Notes: a model not told the origin generated them from the sequence alone. Positions 18,035 to 27,426 are shown, numbered from the stretch's first letter. The stretch is DNA of 64,000 nucleotides from Ancylobacter mangrovi (GCF_024752355.1 NZ_JANTHZ010000002.1:186001-250000); one strand, 5' to 3'. Numbers and translations are program-made.

Positions 18035-19210
18035 CTAGCGCGTCAGCACCACGCCGGCATCCGGCGTGAAGGAGACATAGACCTTGTCGTCCCAGGTGAT
18101 GGGCCGCTCGACCATGCGGGTGAGGTTCGGCTTGGCCGCCTTCACCCGCACCCCGTTGGGCAGCTCCACATGGTAGATTGACAGGTCGCCGAGATAGCCG
18201 ATGTCCCAGATCGTGCCGGATAGGCAGTTCAGGCTGGCGTCGGCCGGCGGCTCGAGGTCGACGCGCAGCTTCTCCGGCCGGACCGCGAGCGAGACGCTGT
18301 CGCCGGGCTTCGCCTCGCCGCCCTGGCTGATGCGCATCGGCATGTCGGGCGCCGCCTCGGCGCGCAGGGTCAGCCCGCCCGCGTCGACGCTCTCCACCCG
18401 GGCGTCGAGGATGTTCACATCGCCCACGAAGTCGGCCACGTAGCGGCAGTTGGGCTGCTCGTAGATCTCGGCCGGCGGGGCGACCTGCACCAGCTTGCCG
18501 TGGTTCATCACGGCGATGCGGTCGGCCACGGTCATCGCCTCCTCCTGATCGTGGGTCACGATCAGGAAGGTCATGCCGAGCTCCATCTGGATGTCCATGA
18601 GCTCGAACTGGGTCTCCTCGCGCAGCTTCTTGTCGAGCGCGCCGAGCGGCTCGTCGAGCAGCAGTACCTTGGGGCGCTTGGCGAGCGAGCGGGCGAGGGC
18701 GACGCGCTGGCGCTGGCCGCCGGAGAGCTGGTGCGGCTTGCGCTTGGCGAAGCTCTCCAGCTTCACCAGCTTGAGCATCTCCTCCACCCGCGCGGCGACG
18801 GCGCCCTTCTCGACCCGGTCCTGGCGCAGGCCGAAGGCGATGTTGTCCCACACGCTCATGTGCGGGAACAGCGCGTAGGACTGGAACATCATGTTGACCG
18901 GCCGCCGGTAGGGCGGGGTGCCGACGAGGTCCTCGCCGGCGAGGGTGATGCGGCCCTCGGTCGGCTCCTCGAAGCCGGCCAGCATGCGCATCAGCGTGGT
19001 CTTGCCGCAGCCCGACGGGCCGAGCAGCGCGAAGAATTCGCGTTCGTAGATGTCGAGTGACAGGCTGTCGACGGCGGTGAACTCGCCGAAGCGCTTGGTG
19101 ACGTTCTCGTAGCGGATGAGCGGAACCGCCGTCGGGTCAGTCCAGGGGGAGAACTTGCGGCGAATGCCGCCGATGGTCTTCTGCGTCTTTTCGGCGACGC
19201 CTGTGCTCAT
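18035..19210 (-). CDS. potG: Polyamine-type ABC transporter ATP-binding protein
   Basis: A 391-residue cytoplasmic ATPase: Walker A GPSGCGKT at 64-71, signature LSGGQRQRV at 162-170, Walker B VLLLDEPLGALD from 182, H-loop THDQEEAM. A C-terminal TOBE-type regulatory domain follows (about 250-390), as in PotA/PotG. The N-terminal tail of about 30 residues before the ABC domain also agrees with PotG. It is the first gene of the operon and is divergent from the PuuA-like synthetase. The PotF-type binding protein is not in this window and must be encoded elsewhere. Confidence 0.92.
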   Translation of the reverse strand: MSTGVAEKTQKTIGGIRRKFSPWTDPTAVPLIRYENVTKRFGEFTAVDSLSLDIYEREFFALLGPSGCGKTTLMRMLAGFEEPTEGRITLAGEDLVGTPPYRRPVNMMFQSYALFPHMSVWDNIAFGLRQDRVEKGAVAARVEEMLKLVKLESFAKRKPHQLSGGQRQRVALARSLAKRPKVLLLDEPLGALDKKLREETQFELMDIQMELGMTFLIVTHDQEEAMTVADRIAVMNHGKLVQVAPPAEIYEQPNCRYVADFVGDVNILDARVESVDAGGLTLRAEAAPDMPMRISQGGEAKPGDSVSLAVRPEKLRVDLEPPADASLNCLSGTIWDIGYLGDLSIYHVELPNGVRVKAAKPNLTRMVERPITWDDKVYVSFTPDAGVVLTR

Positions 19211-19401
19211 GCTGTGCCCCGTTGCCCGCGGCCGGATGCCCGGCTCTTGACCCGACGCTAACCGGGTTCGCGCGGCGGCTCAACGGCACAATGCAAACAA
19301 TTTTACCATGCCCGGAAATGTGCACGAGGCGAGCGCTTGACGGCTCGCGCAGCGGCATGATTGCCTCCATGCGGCGCAACAGGCGCATCAGGGTAGTTAT
19401 C

Positions 19402-20802
19402 ATGGCCAAGAAGAAGCGTCCCGAAAAGGACGTGGTTCAGTCCATCCGCGGCGTCACCTCGCTGGAGGAAGCCAAGGCGTGGATGGCCGCGCGCGGCATC
19501 ACCGAGATCGAGTGCATGGTGCCGGATCTTGCCGGCGTCGGTCGCGGCAAGATCATGCCGGCGTCGAAATTCCTTTCCGGGCCGGTGATGAACCTGCCGC
19601 TCTCCGTGTTCCTGCAGACCATCTCGGGCGACTATCCGCCCTATGAGGGGCTGGTCGATTCGGTGGTGGCGGACAGCGATCTCGTGATCCAGCCCGACTT
19701 CACCACACTGTGCTCGGTGCCGTGGGCGCAGGACCCGACCGCGCAGATCATCCACGACGCCTATCACCGCGACGGGCGTCCGGTGGAGATTTCCCCGCGC
19801 CAGGTGCTGAAGAGCGTGGTCGACCTCTACACCCACAAGGGCTGGAAGGCCGTGGTGGCGCCGGAGATCGAGTTCTATCTCGTCGAGCCCAACACCGACG
19901 CCGACTATCCGCTGAAGCCGCCGATCGGGCGCTCCGGCCGGCCGGAGATCGGCCGCCAGTCCTATTCGATCCAGGCGGTGAACGAGTTCGATGCCCTGTT
20001 CGAGGACATGTACGACTATTCGGAGGCGCAGGGCCTCGAGATCGACACGCTGATCCACGAGGACGGCGCGGCGCAGATGGAGATCAACCTGCTGCACGGC
20101 GACCCTATCATGCTCGCCGACCAGGTGTTCCTGTTCAAGCGCACCATTCGCGAGGCGGCGCTGGCGCACAAGATCTACGCCACCTTCATGGCCAAGCCGA
20201 TCGCCGAGGAACCCGGCTCGGCGATGCACATCCACCAGTCGATCGTCGACGCCGAGACCGGCCGGAACATCTTCTCCGACGCCAAGGGCGACCCGACGCC
20301 GGAATTCTTCTCCTTCATCGCCGGCCTGCAGCGCTACATGCCGGCGGTGATGTCGATCTTCGCGCCCTACGTGAATTCCTACCGCCGGCTCACCCGCGAT
20401 TCGATGGCGCCGATCAACGTCCAGTGGGGCTATGACAACCGGACGGCGGGCCTGCGCGTGCCGCCCTCCCCGCCAGCGGCGCGGCGGGTGGAGAACCGGG
20501 TGCCCTCCTCCGACGCCAACCCCTATCTCGTCATGGCCGCCTCGCTTGCCTGCGGCTATCTCGGCATGATCGAGGGGCTGCGCCCGACCGAGCCGCTGGA
20601 GGCCGACGCCAAGTTCCTCGACTTCGAGCTGCCGCGCGGCCTGCTCGATGCGGTGGCGGCGATGCAGTACTCCGAGGAGATCGCGACGGTGCTCGGCCCG
20701 TCCTTCGTGAAGACCTACACCGCCGTGAAGCAGGCGGAGTTCGACATCTTCATGCAGGTCATCTCGCCCTGGGAGCGCGAATATCTGCTGCTGAACGTGT
20801 GA
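19402..20802 (+). CDS. Glutamine synthetase family protein, gamma-glutamylputrescine synthetase-like
   Basis: A 466-residue GS-fold ligase. The N-terminal beta-grasp segment (VPDLAGVGRGKIMPASKF) and the catalytic domain with APEIEFYLVEP, EDGAAQMEINLLHGDP, GSAMHIHQS and RVENRVPSSDANPYLVMAASLACG all belong to the non-GlnA GS group that includes PuuA. PuuA joins glutamate to putrescine with ATP. The adjacent potGHI genes and nearby PuuB-like oxidase support this role by context. The chosen ATG at 19402 gives the conserved start; the frame is open upstream to 19222 without support. Confidence 0.85.
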   Translation: MAKKKRPEKDVVQSIRGVTSLEEAKAWMAARGITEIECMVPDLAGVGRGKIMPASKFLSGPVMNLPLSVFLQTISGDYPPYEGLVDSVVADSDLVIQPDFTTLCSVPWAQDPTAQIIHDAYHRDGRPVEISPRQVLKSVVDLYTHKGWKAVVAPEIEFYLVEPNTDADYPLKPPIGRSGRPEIGRQSYSIQAVNEFDALFEDMYDYSEAQGLEIDTLIHEDGAAQMEINLLHGDPIMLADQVFLFKRTIREAALAHKIYATFMAKPIAEEPGSAMHIHQSIVDAETGRNIFSDAKGDPTPEFFSFIAGLQRYMPAVMSIFAPYVNSYRRLTRDSMAPINVQWGYDNRTAGLRVPPSPPAARRVENRVPSSDANPYLVMAASLACGYLGMIEGLRPTEPLEADAKFLDFELPRGLLDAVAAMQYSEEIATVLGPSFVKTYTAVKQAEFDIFMQVISPWEREYLLLNV

Positions 20803-20807
20803 GCGCG

Positions 20808-20830
20808 GCGGAGGGTCTCCGGCCCTCCGC
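20808..20830. terminator. Hairpin between convergent genes
   Basis: GCGGAGGG (20808-20815), seven-base loop, CCCTCCGC (20823-20830). It lies between the stop of the GS-like gene and the stop of the LLM oxidoreductase. No T run is present, so termination may be weak or bidirectional. Confidence 0.45.
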
Positions 20831-20840
20831 TACCCAACAC

Positions 20841-21890
20841 TCAGCCCTCCGCCAGCATCTCGCGCACCAGCGGGATGACCCTGCGCCCGTAGAGCTCGAT
20901 GCAGCGCATGGCCTTGTCGTGGCCGAGCGGGCCGGCGCTGTACTTCATGTCGAAGCGCGACAGGCCGAGCGTCTTCGCGGTCCGGGCGATCTTCGCCGCC
21001 ACCGTCTCGGGCGCGCCGAGATAGAGCGAGCCGTGCGAGATCTCGCGCTCGAACGCGTCGCGCCCATAGGGCGGCCAGCCGCGCTCGGCGCCGATGCGGT
21101 CGTGCATGCGCTTGTAGTCGGCGTAGAACTCCTCGCGCGCGGCCTCGTCGCTCTCCGCCACATAGCCGTGCGAATGCACGCCGACCGGCTGCACGGTCCC
21201 GCCGAGCTGGTCGATCGCCTTGTGGTAAAGGTCGACATAGGGCGCGAAGCGGCCCGGATTGCCGCCGATGATGGCGAGCATAAGCGGCAGCCCGTAGCGC
21301 GCCGCGCGCACCACCGATTCGGGCGAGCCGCCGACGCCGATCCAGGTCTTCAGCGTCCCGCTCTCGGCCGGCGGGAACACGTGCTGACGGTCGAGCGGCG
21401 GGCGCAGGCCGCCGCGCCAGCTCACGCCGTCCTTGGTCGCATTGTCGCGCAGCAGCGCGGCGAACAGGTCGAGCTTCTCGGAGAACAGCGCCTCATAGTC
21501 CTTGAGGTCGAAGCCGAACAGCGGGAAGGATTCGGTGAAGGATCCCCGCCCCAGGATCACCTCGGCGCGTCCGTTCGACAGCGCGTCGACGGTGGAAAAG
21601 CGCTGGTAGACCCGGATCGGGTCGTCGGAGGACAGCACGGTGACCGCCGAGCCGAGCCGGATGCGGCTCGTGCGGGTGGCCATCCCCGCAAGCACGACCT
21701 CGGGCGCGGAGACCGCGAAATCGTCGCGATGGTGCTCGCCCACGCCGATGAAATCGACGCCCGCCTCATCCGCCAGCACCGCTTCCTCGACCAGGTTGCG
21801 GATCACCTGCGCGTGCGGGAGCGCGCGTCCTTCGCTGTCAGCGGTGACGTCGCCGAAGGTGTCGAGCCCGAGTTCGAGATGCTGTGCCAT
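20841..21890 (-). CDS. LLM class flavin-dependent oxidoreductase (luciferase-like)
   Basis: A 349-residue TIM-barrel protein of the bacterial luciferase superfamily. It has the N-terminal strand MAQHLELGLDTFGDV, the family motif GEHHRDDFAVSAPEVVLAGMATRTSRIRLGSAVTVL and GRGSFTESFPLFGFDL. Members use FMN or F420 to oxidise diverse compounds. This YhbW/MsnO8-type group is rarely characterised, so the substrate is open. It converges on the GS-like gene and stands alone on its strand. Confidence 0.85.
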   Translation of the reverse strand: MAQHLELGLDTFGDVTADSEGRALPHAQVIRNLVEEAVLADEAGVDFIGVGEHHRDDFAVSAPEVVLAGMATRTSRIRLGSAVTVLSSDDPIRVYQRFSTVDALSNGRAEVILGRGSFTESFPLFGFDLKDYEALFSEKLDLFAALLRDNATKDGVSWRGGLRPPLDRQHVFPPAESGTLKTWIGVGGSPESVVRAARYGLPLMLAIIGGNPGRFAPYVDLYHKAIDQLGGTVQPVGVHSHGYVAESDEAAREEFYADYKRMHDRIGAERGWPPYGRDAFEREISHGSLYLGAPETVAAKIARTAKTLGLSRFDMKYSAGPLGHDKAMRCIELYGRRVIPLVREMLAEG

Positions 21891-22034
21891 CGGATGCCTG
21901 TGGGTCCACCTGATCCGCCGGCCGCGCGCCGGCGGTGCTCATATGGACCGCATCGCACGCCCACGCATCCGTGCCGCTGCAAGGACGGTCTTTCGCCGTT
22001 GCAAATTCGCGCGTCCCGCCCGGGACCGAGGCAT

Positions 22035-22067
22035 AAAAAAAGCCCGCCGGAAGGATCCAGCGGGCTT
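22035..22067 (-). terminator. Rho-independent terminator of the DUF1127 gene
   Basis: On the minus strand AAGCCCGC (22067-22060) pairs with GCGGGCTT (22047-22040), followed directly by a T run (22041-22035). It is about 62 bp after the DUF1127 stop. Confidence 0.85.
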
Positions 22068-22128
22068 CAAGTTGGCGGCATGAGGGGGTCAATACCGCCG
22101 GTAATTCGATCGGGACCGCCTGGCATGA

Positions 22129-22473
22129 TCACTCGCAGGCCAGGTAATCGTTACGCCCTTTGACGCCGGCCTCGCGCTGCGTCTCGCGCGCGATCAGGCG
22201 GCGACCCGCACGCCGCTCGACGGCACGCACCACCAGCACCGAGGTGGGGTCCTTCCACAGCGGCCCCGACGAGGCGTCGCGCAGGTCGGCGCGGGTCAGG
22301 CCGATGTCGCGCAGCATGTGGTCGTCGAACTCGCCGAGCTGGGCGATGAGACGGCGCCGGCCGAACGCCTTGAGAAACTGGACCGTACCCGAGGCGACAA
22401 CGACGAGCGCGGCGCTGGCCGCGGCACCAAACGAGGAGAACGCCGTTCTCCGGACTTCGCCAATATACGACAT
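22129..22473 (-). CDS. DUF1127 domain small protein
   Basis: A 114-residue protein. The DUF1127 signature is FGRRRLIAQLGEFDDHMLRDIGLTRADL, an arginine-rich helix plus the D-x-x-L-x-D-I-G-L box. Most family members have 45-75 residues. This one has an N-terminal hydrophobic stretch and a C-terminal extension of about 40 residues. Short DUF1127 proteins in Agrobacterium and Brucella influence phosphate, carbon and RNA turnover and can be targets of LysR regulator VtlR. Here a LysR gene is directly divergent. A strong terminator follows. Confidence 0.85.
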   Translation of the reverse strand: MSYIGEVRRTAFSSFGAAASAALVVVASGTVQFLKAFGRRRLIAQLGEFDDHMLRDIGLTRADLRDASSGPLWKDPTSVLVVRAVERRAGRRLIARETQREAGVKGRNDYLACE

Positions 22474-22630
22474 CGATACCTCCATCCGTCTGTCGGCCAC
22501 GCAGCGGTGACGGTGGGTTTATCGATATCGGCGGCGACCGAAGCCACCCGATATCAGCGCCACCCGTTCGCGGCACAATCGTTATGACTCGGCGGCATTG
22601 ATCACACTAGCGAATGTTTCTGATTTGACC

Positions 22631-22647
22631 TATCATTCCCAGTGATA
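22631..22647 (+). promoter_or_regulatory. LysR-type binding site between DUF1127 and lysR
   Basis: TATCA-ttcccag-TGATA is a perfect 5-bp inverted repeat with the T-rich/A-rich ends of LysR boxes, 24 bp before the lysR ATG. A protein here could control both divergent genes. Confidence 0.5.
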
Positions 22648-22670
22648 CGAACCGCGGGAGGATGCCGGCC

Positions 22671-23555
22671 ATGTCCGTGCTGCTCGATATTGATCAATTA
22701 AGAACATTCATAGCTATCGCTGAAACCGGCAGTTTCACGAAAGCGTCCGAGGTCGTTCACAAGACCCAGTCCGCGGTCTCGATGCAGATGAAGCGGCTGG
22801 AGGAGCGGGTCGGGCGGCCGATCTTCGCGCGCGACGGGCGCGCCTCGCGCCTCACCGACGAGGGCGACCGCCTGCTCGACTACGCCCGGCGCATCGTGCA
22901 GCTCAACATGGAGGCGATGGCGAGCCTCGCCAGCGCCGAGCTGTCGGGCCGGGTACGCCTCGGCGTGCCGGACGACTATGCCGACCGCTACCTGCCCGAG
23001 ATCATGGCGCGCTTCTCCGCCACCCATCCCAATGTCGAGCTGACCGTGGTGTGCGACCCGTCGACGGACCTCGTCGACCGCATCGACACCGGCGACCTCG
23101 ACCTCGCCATCGTCACCGATTGCGAGATGATCAATCGCGAGCCGGAGATCATCCGCCGCGAGCAGCTCCTCTGGGTCGGCTCGATGCGCCATTCCGTGCA
23201 TCTGGAGGACCCGGTGCCGCTGGCGCTCGGCCGGCAGAACTGCAACTGGCGGCAGGAGGCGATCTCCATGCTGCAGGCCAATGCCCGGCCGTTCCGCATC
23301 CTCTACACCTCGTCGAACAGCACCGCGGTCTCCGCGGCCGTGCTCTCGGGCCTCGCCATATCGGTGCTGCCGGAATCGGGCCTTCGCCCGGGCATGCGGG
23401 TGCTCGGACCCTCGGAGGGCTTCCCCGCGCTGGCGCCGTGCCGCATCGGCCTGCTGCGCAACCGGCACGAATCCTCGCAGCTCGCCGAGGCGCTCGCCAA
23501 TCACATCATCCAGGGGCTCGACAACATCTCCGAGGTCTCCATCGCCGCCGAGTGA
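22671..23555 (+). CDS. LysR family transcriptional regulator
   Basis: A 294-residue regulator. The winged helix-turn-helix is at about residues 5-64 (LDIDQLRTFIAIAETGSFTKASEVVHKTQSAVSMQMKRLEE region). The periplasmic-binding-protein-like effector domain is at about 88-285. A GGGAGG site at 22656-22661 gives a good 9-base spacing to the ATG at 22671 but none to the ATG at 22662. The gene is divergent from a DUF1127 gene and a LysR-like palindrome lies in between, an arrangement resembling VtlR/LsrB-type control in Hyphomicrobiales. The effector is unknown. Confidence 0.88.
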   Translation: MSVLLDIDQLRTFIAIAETGSFTKASEVVHKTQSAVSMQMKRLEERVGRPIFARDGRASRLTDEGDRLLDYARRIVQLNMEAMASLASAELSGRVRLGVPDDYADRYLPEIMARFSATHPNVELTVVCDPSTDLVDRIDTGDLDLAIVTDCEMINREPEIIRREQLLWVGSMRHSVHLEDPVPLALGRQNCNWRQEAISMLQANARPFRILYTSSNSTAVSAAVLSGLAISVLPESGLRPGMRVLGPSEGFPALAPCRIGLLRNRHESSQLAEALANHIIQGLDNISEVSIAAE

Positions 23556-23582
23556 GGCGCGACGGCGACCGTCCGGGATCGC

Positions 23583-24953
23583 CTAATAGGCGCACTCGTC
23601 GAAGATCGGCTCGACCGAGCGGTTCCAGTCGGTCTCATAGCGCTCGAGCAGCGCCTCGGCGGGCGTGCGCCCGGCTTCGAGGCTCTCCTCCAGCGGGCCG
23701 AGGAAGCGGGTCTCGTCGCGGCCCTGGCTGTCGCGTACGTCGCGCCGCTTCAGGCCCTCGCGGGCGATGGCGACCACGTCGCGCGCCAACTCCAGCACCG
23801 GGCGACCGGCGATCTCCGCCTTGAAGGCTAGGCGAGGGACATCATCGCGCAGCGCCTGCCGCTCGGCCGCGCTCCAGCCGCGCACCAGCTCCCAGGCCGC
23901 GTCGAGGCTCGCGCCGTCATAGAGCAGGCCGGTCCACAGCGCCGGCAGGGCGCAGAGATTCGCCCACGGCCCACCATCGGCGCCGCGCATCTCGAGGAAG
24001 CGCTTGAGCCGCACCTCGGGGAAGATGGTGGAGAGGTGGTTCGCCCAGTCCGACACCGTCGCCCGCTCACCCGGCAAAGCGGGGTGACGTCCGGCCAGCA
24101 GGTCGCGGAAGGAGGAGCCGGCGACGTCGATGTAGCGATCGCCGCGCTTGACGAAATACATCGGCACGTCAAGCGCATAGTCGACGTAACGCTCGAAGCC
24201 CATCCCCTCCTCGAAGGCGAAGGGCAGCATGCCGGCGCGTGCATTGTCGGTGTCGCGCCAGATCTCCGAGCGGAAGGAGAGGAAGCCGTTCGGCCGCCCC
24301 TCGGTGAAGGGCGAGTTGGCGAACAGCGCGGTCGCCACCGGCTGCAAGGCGAGGCCGACCCGCAGCTTCTTCACCATGTCGGTTTCGCTGGAGAAGTCGA
24401 GATTCACCTGCACCGTGCAGGTTCGGTACATCATGTCGAGCCCGTGCGTGCCGACCTTCGGCATGTAGGCGGTCATGATGTTGTAGCGGCCCTTGGGCAT
24501 GCGCGGGGTCTGGGCGAGCGTCCATTTCGGGCTCATGCCGAGGCCGAGGAAGCCGAAGCCGAGCGGCGTCGCCACCTCGCGCACCTGGACGAGGTGCGAG
24601 TTCACCTCGGCGCAGGTCTCGTGGATCGAGGCGAGCGGCGCGCCGGAAAGCTCGAACTGCCCGCCCGGCTCCAGCGAGATCGCCCCGCCGCCGATCGTGT
24701 CGGCGAGACCGATGATGGTCTCGCCCTCCATGATCGGCTCCCAGTCGTTGAGCGCGTGCATGCCCTCGAGCAGGGCGCGGATGCCGTTCTCGCCCTCATA
24801 GGGCACCGGCTCGTGCCCCTTCAGCGTGAAGGGAATCTTCTCGTGCTCGGTGCCGATGCGGAATTTCTGCGGCGCCTTGCACCCCGCTTCCAGCCACGCG
24901 ACGAGATCGTCGCGGCTTTCGACGGGCTGCGTATCGATCTGGTCTCGCGCCAT
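23583..24953 (-). CDS. gshA: Glutamate-cysteine ligase, plant/alphaproteobacterial type
   Basis: First step of glutathione synthesis: ATP-dependent joining of glutamate and cysteine. The 456-residue protein has the class signature KFRIGTEHEKIPF near residue 30, GGGAISLEPGGQFELSGAPL, YNIMTAYMPKVGTHGLDMMYRTCTVQVNLDF and MRGADGGPWANLCALPALW. This is the family of Arabidopsis GSH1, distinct from E. coli GshA. The ATG at 24953 is the first supported start; the frame extends to 25013. It is convergent with lysR (27 bp between stops). Confidence 0.94.
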   Translation of the reverse strand: MARDQIDTQPVESRDDLVAWLEAGCKAPQKFRIGTEHEKIPFTLKGHEPVPYEGENGIRALLEGMHALNDWEPIMEGETIIGLADTIGGGAISLEPGGQFELSGAPLASIHETCAEVNSHLVQVREVATPLGFGFLGLGMSPKWTLAQTPRMPKGRYNIMTAYMPKVGTHGLDMMYRTCTVQVNLDFSSETDMVKKLRVGLALQPVATALFANSPFTEGRPNGFLSFRSEIWRDTDNARAGMLPFAFEEGMGFERYVDYALDVPMYFVKRGDRYIDVAGSSFRDLLAGRHPALPGERATVSDWANHLSTIFPEVRLKRFLEMRGADGGPWANLCALPALWTGLLYDGASLDAAWELVRGWSAAERQALRDDVPRLAFKAEIAGRPVLELARDVVAIAREGLKRRDVRDSQGRDETRFLGPLEESLEAGRTPAEALLERYETDWNRSVEPIFDECAY

Positions 24954-25115
24954 AGAAAACTCCGGCCGGCTTGCTGCGGCGCGAGACCATACACAGGCCG
25001 CGCCGCCGCGCAAATCGCCGTAAATGCCGACCGCATCTTCCGTTAAGGCAGACCTCGCGCGGGCCTCATGGGCGTGCGGCGGCCCTTTGCGGGGAGCCGC
25101 CGTGCCCGTATGCCG

Positions 25116-26237
25116 CTACTGCACCGAGGCGTGCGTCAGCCAGGTCTTCACCGCCCGCAACGCCTCGTTGCGGTTGCCGGTGCGGTGCTCCGCCTCCTGG
25201 TAGACGGCGATCTGGATGTCGGCGCTGGTGCCGCCGCCCAGAATGGTGCGCAGATGCTCCAGCTCGGCCGTCCCGCCGAGCTCGCGCGCATCCTCGCTCA
25301 CCATGTCGATCAGTGATTCGACCGCCTGAGCCACGGGCACCGCCTCGCGCGCATGGCGGTCGACGATACTGCCGTGGATGCCGTAGCGCTGGGCGCGCCA
25401 CTTGTTCTCCGAGGCGATGGCGCGGTCGACCGCGTCGATGCCGGCATTGACCTCGGGATGGCGCACCAGATGGCGCACCAGCGCGCGGTAGAGCGCGGCG
25501 ATGGCGACCGAATCCTCCACCCTCGTGCAGCTGTCCGGCGCGCGCAGCTCCAGCGTCGGATTCTTGCGCGAGGGACGGATCGTCCACCAGATGTAGCTCG
25601 AATCGCGGATCGCCCGCGCCGCCACCAGCGCGTCGACATAGGCCTGGTAGTCGCGCGCGCTCTCGAACAGCTCCGGCAGGCCGGTGCGCGGCAGCTCGTC
25701 ATAGGCGGCGAGGCGGTAGCCCATCAGCCCGGTGCGCCGCGATTCCCAGAACGGCGAGGAGGTCGACAGGGCGACGAACACCGGCAGGTAGGGCAGGATG
25801 CGGCGCATCACGTCGATGCGCAGGTCCGCGTCCGGCAGCTCCACATGCACGTGCAGCCCGCACAGCATGTTGCGCTCTCCCAGCATCTGCAGGTCGTGCA
25901 TCAGCCCGTCATTGCGCTGGGTCGGGGCGCGCTTGCCGCTCTGCCAGGAGGCGGTGGGGTGGGTGCCGGAGGCGAAGAAGGCGAGGTCGAACTCGCCGGC
26001 CACCTCGCCCAGCGTGCGGCGCAGCCCGTGCAGCTCCGCCCGCGCCGCCGCGGCTTCCCCGTGCGGCGTCGACATCACCTCGAGCTGGGACTGCGGGAGC
26101 TCGCCCATGACGCGCGGGCCGAGCACCTCGCGCGCCTTTTCAAGGAAGGCCGGCGGCATGCGCTTGAGGGCGCTCTTGGTCTCGCCGTCGACGATGAAAT
26201 ACTCCTCCTCGATCCCGATTCGGTAGTCTTCCGCCAT
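25116..26237 (-). CDS. Carboxylate-amine ligase, YbdK/GCS2 family
   Basis: A 373-residue ATP-dependent ligase of the GCS2 family. It has [12 protein letters not shown] near the N-terminus, [21 protein letters not shown], and the C-terminal [27 protein letters not shown] and NKWRAQRYG blocks. E. coli YbdK has only weak glutamate-cysteine ligase activity and its true substrate is unsettled. The start has a strong GGAGGGG site. The gene lies upstream of gshA on the same strand, 162 bp away, so the two related ligase families are neighbours. Confidence 0.88.
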   Translation of the reverse strand: MAEDYRIGIEEEYFIVDGETKSALKRMPPAFLEKAREVLGPRVMGELPQSQLEVMSTPHGEAAAARAELHGLRRTLGEVAGEFDLAFFASGTHPTASWQSGKRAPTQRNDGLMHDLQMLGERNMLCGLHVHVELPDADLRIDVMRRILPYLPVFVALSTSSPFWESRRTGLMGYRLAAYDELPRTGLPELFESARDYQAYVDALVAARAIRDSSYIWWTIRPSRKNPTLELRAPDSCTRVEDSVAIAALYRALVRHLVRHPEVNAGIDAVDRAIASENKWRAQRYGIHGSIVDRHAREAVPVAQAVESLIDMVSEDARELGGTAELEHLRTILGGGTSADIQIAVYQEAEHRTGNRNEALRAVKTWLTHASVQ

Positions 26238-26383
26238 GGTATCCCCTCCGCCAACTGCCCCCGCACCCCTGGCGCGTGAAGTTTAGCCAGCACAGAATCA
26301 AGGGCGCTCTGCGTGGTGTGCTAGATGATGAAGAAGTGAGACCGGAATATGACCGGGTTTTAGCGCGCGCACGACATAGTTTT

Positions 26384-26389
26384 ATTATA
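26384..26389 (-). promoter_or_regulatory. Possible -10 box in an A+T-rich patch upstream of the YbdK-like gene
   Basis: The minus strand reads TATAAT at 26389-26384 within a notably A+T-rich stretch (26270-26440) in an otherwise G+C-rich region. No good -35 was seen. The leader to the ATG at 26237 would be about 140 bases. Nothing else was identified in the 26238-26529 spacer. Confidence 0.35.
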
Positions 26390-26529
26390 AGAAATTTAGG
26401 CTGGACCGGGCCCGCGCGTAGAATTCAACTTTACCAAGCGCGCACGAGACACCGTTCCGCATGGTGCGGCGCCAGATAACGCGCAACGGCGCGACGGGTT
26501 CCGACGGCCTCGGAAAAAAAGCGCCCGGG

Positions 26530-27297
26530 TCAGCCCCTCGCCTGCCGGGCGGCCTCGACCAGGGCGAGCGCGGCCACGGCGGCGGTGTCGGCGCGCAGGA
26601 TGCGCGGGCCGAGCGAGAGCACGATGGTGCCGGGCCGGCGCGCGATCTGGCGCCGCTCGGCCTCGTCGAACCCACCCTCCGGGCCGATCAGCACGGCGAG
26701 CGGGCCCTCGACCGCCGCTCGCAGCGCGGCGAGCGGATCGGCCTCGGGCGCGGCCTCGTCGCAGAACACCAGCGTGCGCCCGGGCGCCAGATCGGCGAGC
26801 CAGCGCGTCAGCGTCACGGGCTCCTCCACCGGCGGCGGGGCCAGGATGCCGCACTGCTCGGCCGCCTCGATGGCGTTGGCGCGCATGCGGTCGGTGTTCA
26901 CCCGGTTCGGCTGGGTGTGGTGCGTCATCACCGGCACCAGCCGGCCCGCGCCCATCTCGACCGCCTTCTGCACCATGTAGTCGAGCCGGGCGTGCTTGAG
27001 CGGGGCGAACACGTAATCGAGATCGGGCCGCGCGGTCTGGCTGCGCAGCCGCGCCTCGCAACGCAGCACCGCCTCTCGCCGTCCGCCGGCTTCGCGCACC
27101 GCGCGCCACTCGCCATCGCGGCCGTTGAACAGATGAATATGTCCGCCGACCGGGAGCCTGATCACATCCCCGACATAATGAGAGCGTTCACGATCGAGCC
27201 GGATGACCGCGTCCGGGCCGAGATCGTCGGTGACGAAGAGGCGCTGGGCGCGGAAATCATAGTGCTCGTCGGGCGAGTCGTTCTCGGGGCGAGCCAT
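26530..27297 (-). CDS. rsmE: 16S rRNA (uracil-1498-N3)-methyltransferase
   Basis: Methylates U1498 in the decoding centre of the 30S subunit with S-adenosylmethionine. The 255-residue protein has an N-terminal PUA-like domain (HYVGDVIRLPVGGHIHLFNGRDGEWRA) and a C-terminal SPOUT knot domain with VLIGPEGGFDEAE and LSLGPRILRADTAA, the cofactor-binding turns. The ATG at 27297 gives the usual length. The frame is open to 27351 but would enter the divergent gene's leader. Confidence 0.94.
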   Translation of the reverse strand: MARPENDSPDEHYDFRAQRLFVTDDLGPDAVIRLDRERSHYVGDVIRLPVGGHIHLFNGRDGEWRAVREAGGRREAVLRCEARLRSQTARPDLDYVFAPLKHARLDYMVQKAVEMGAGRLVPVMTHHTQPNRVNTDRMRANAIEAAEQCGILAPPPVEEPVTLTRWLADLAPGRTLVFCDEAAPEADPLAALRAAVEGPLAVLIGPEGGFDEAERRQIARRPGTIVLSLGPRILRADTAAVAALALVEAARQARG

Positions 27298-27426
27298 GGC
27301 AGGGGCCGTGTCGAAGGAATGACGATAGGAAAGATTGACGTAACGGCGCACTCGCCGCGATGTTGCCCAATCTTTAATGCCTCTGTATCACCCTCGGTCA
27401 AGAATGCTGAAGAGGCGGAAAACAGC

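Noticed and set aside
16302..18851. One long 849-codon minus-strand frame across the transporter genes
   Set aside because: Only its C-terminal 272 codons (potI) are genuine. The rest is an off-frame reading of potH and potG.
26276..26479. Possible 67-residue gene starting with GTG in the A+T-rich patch
   Set aside because: No ribosome site, unusual end composition and no recognisable motif. The A+T content fits a promoter region.
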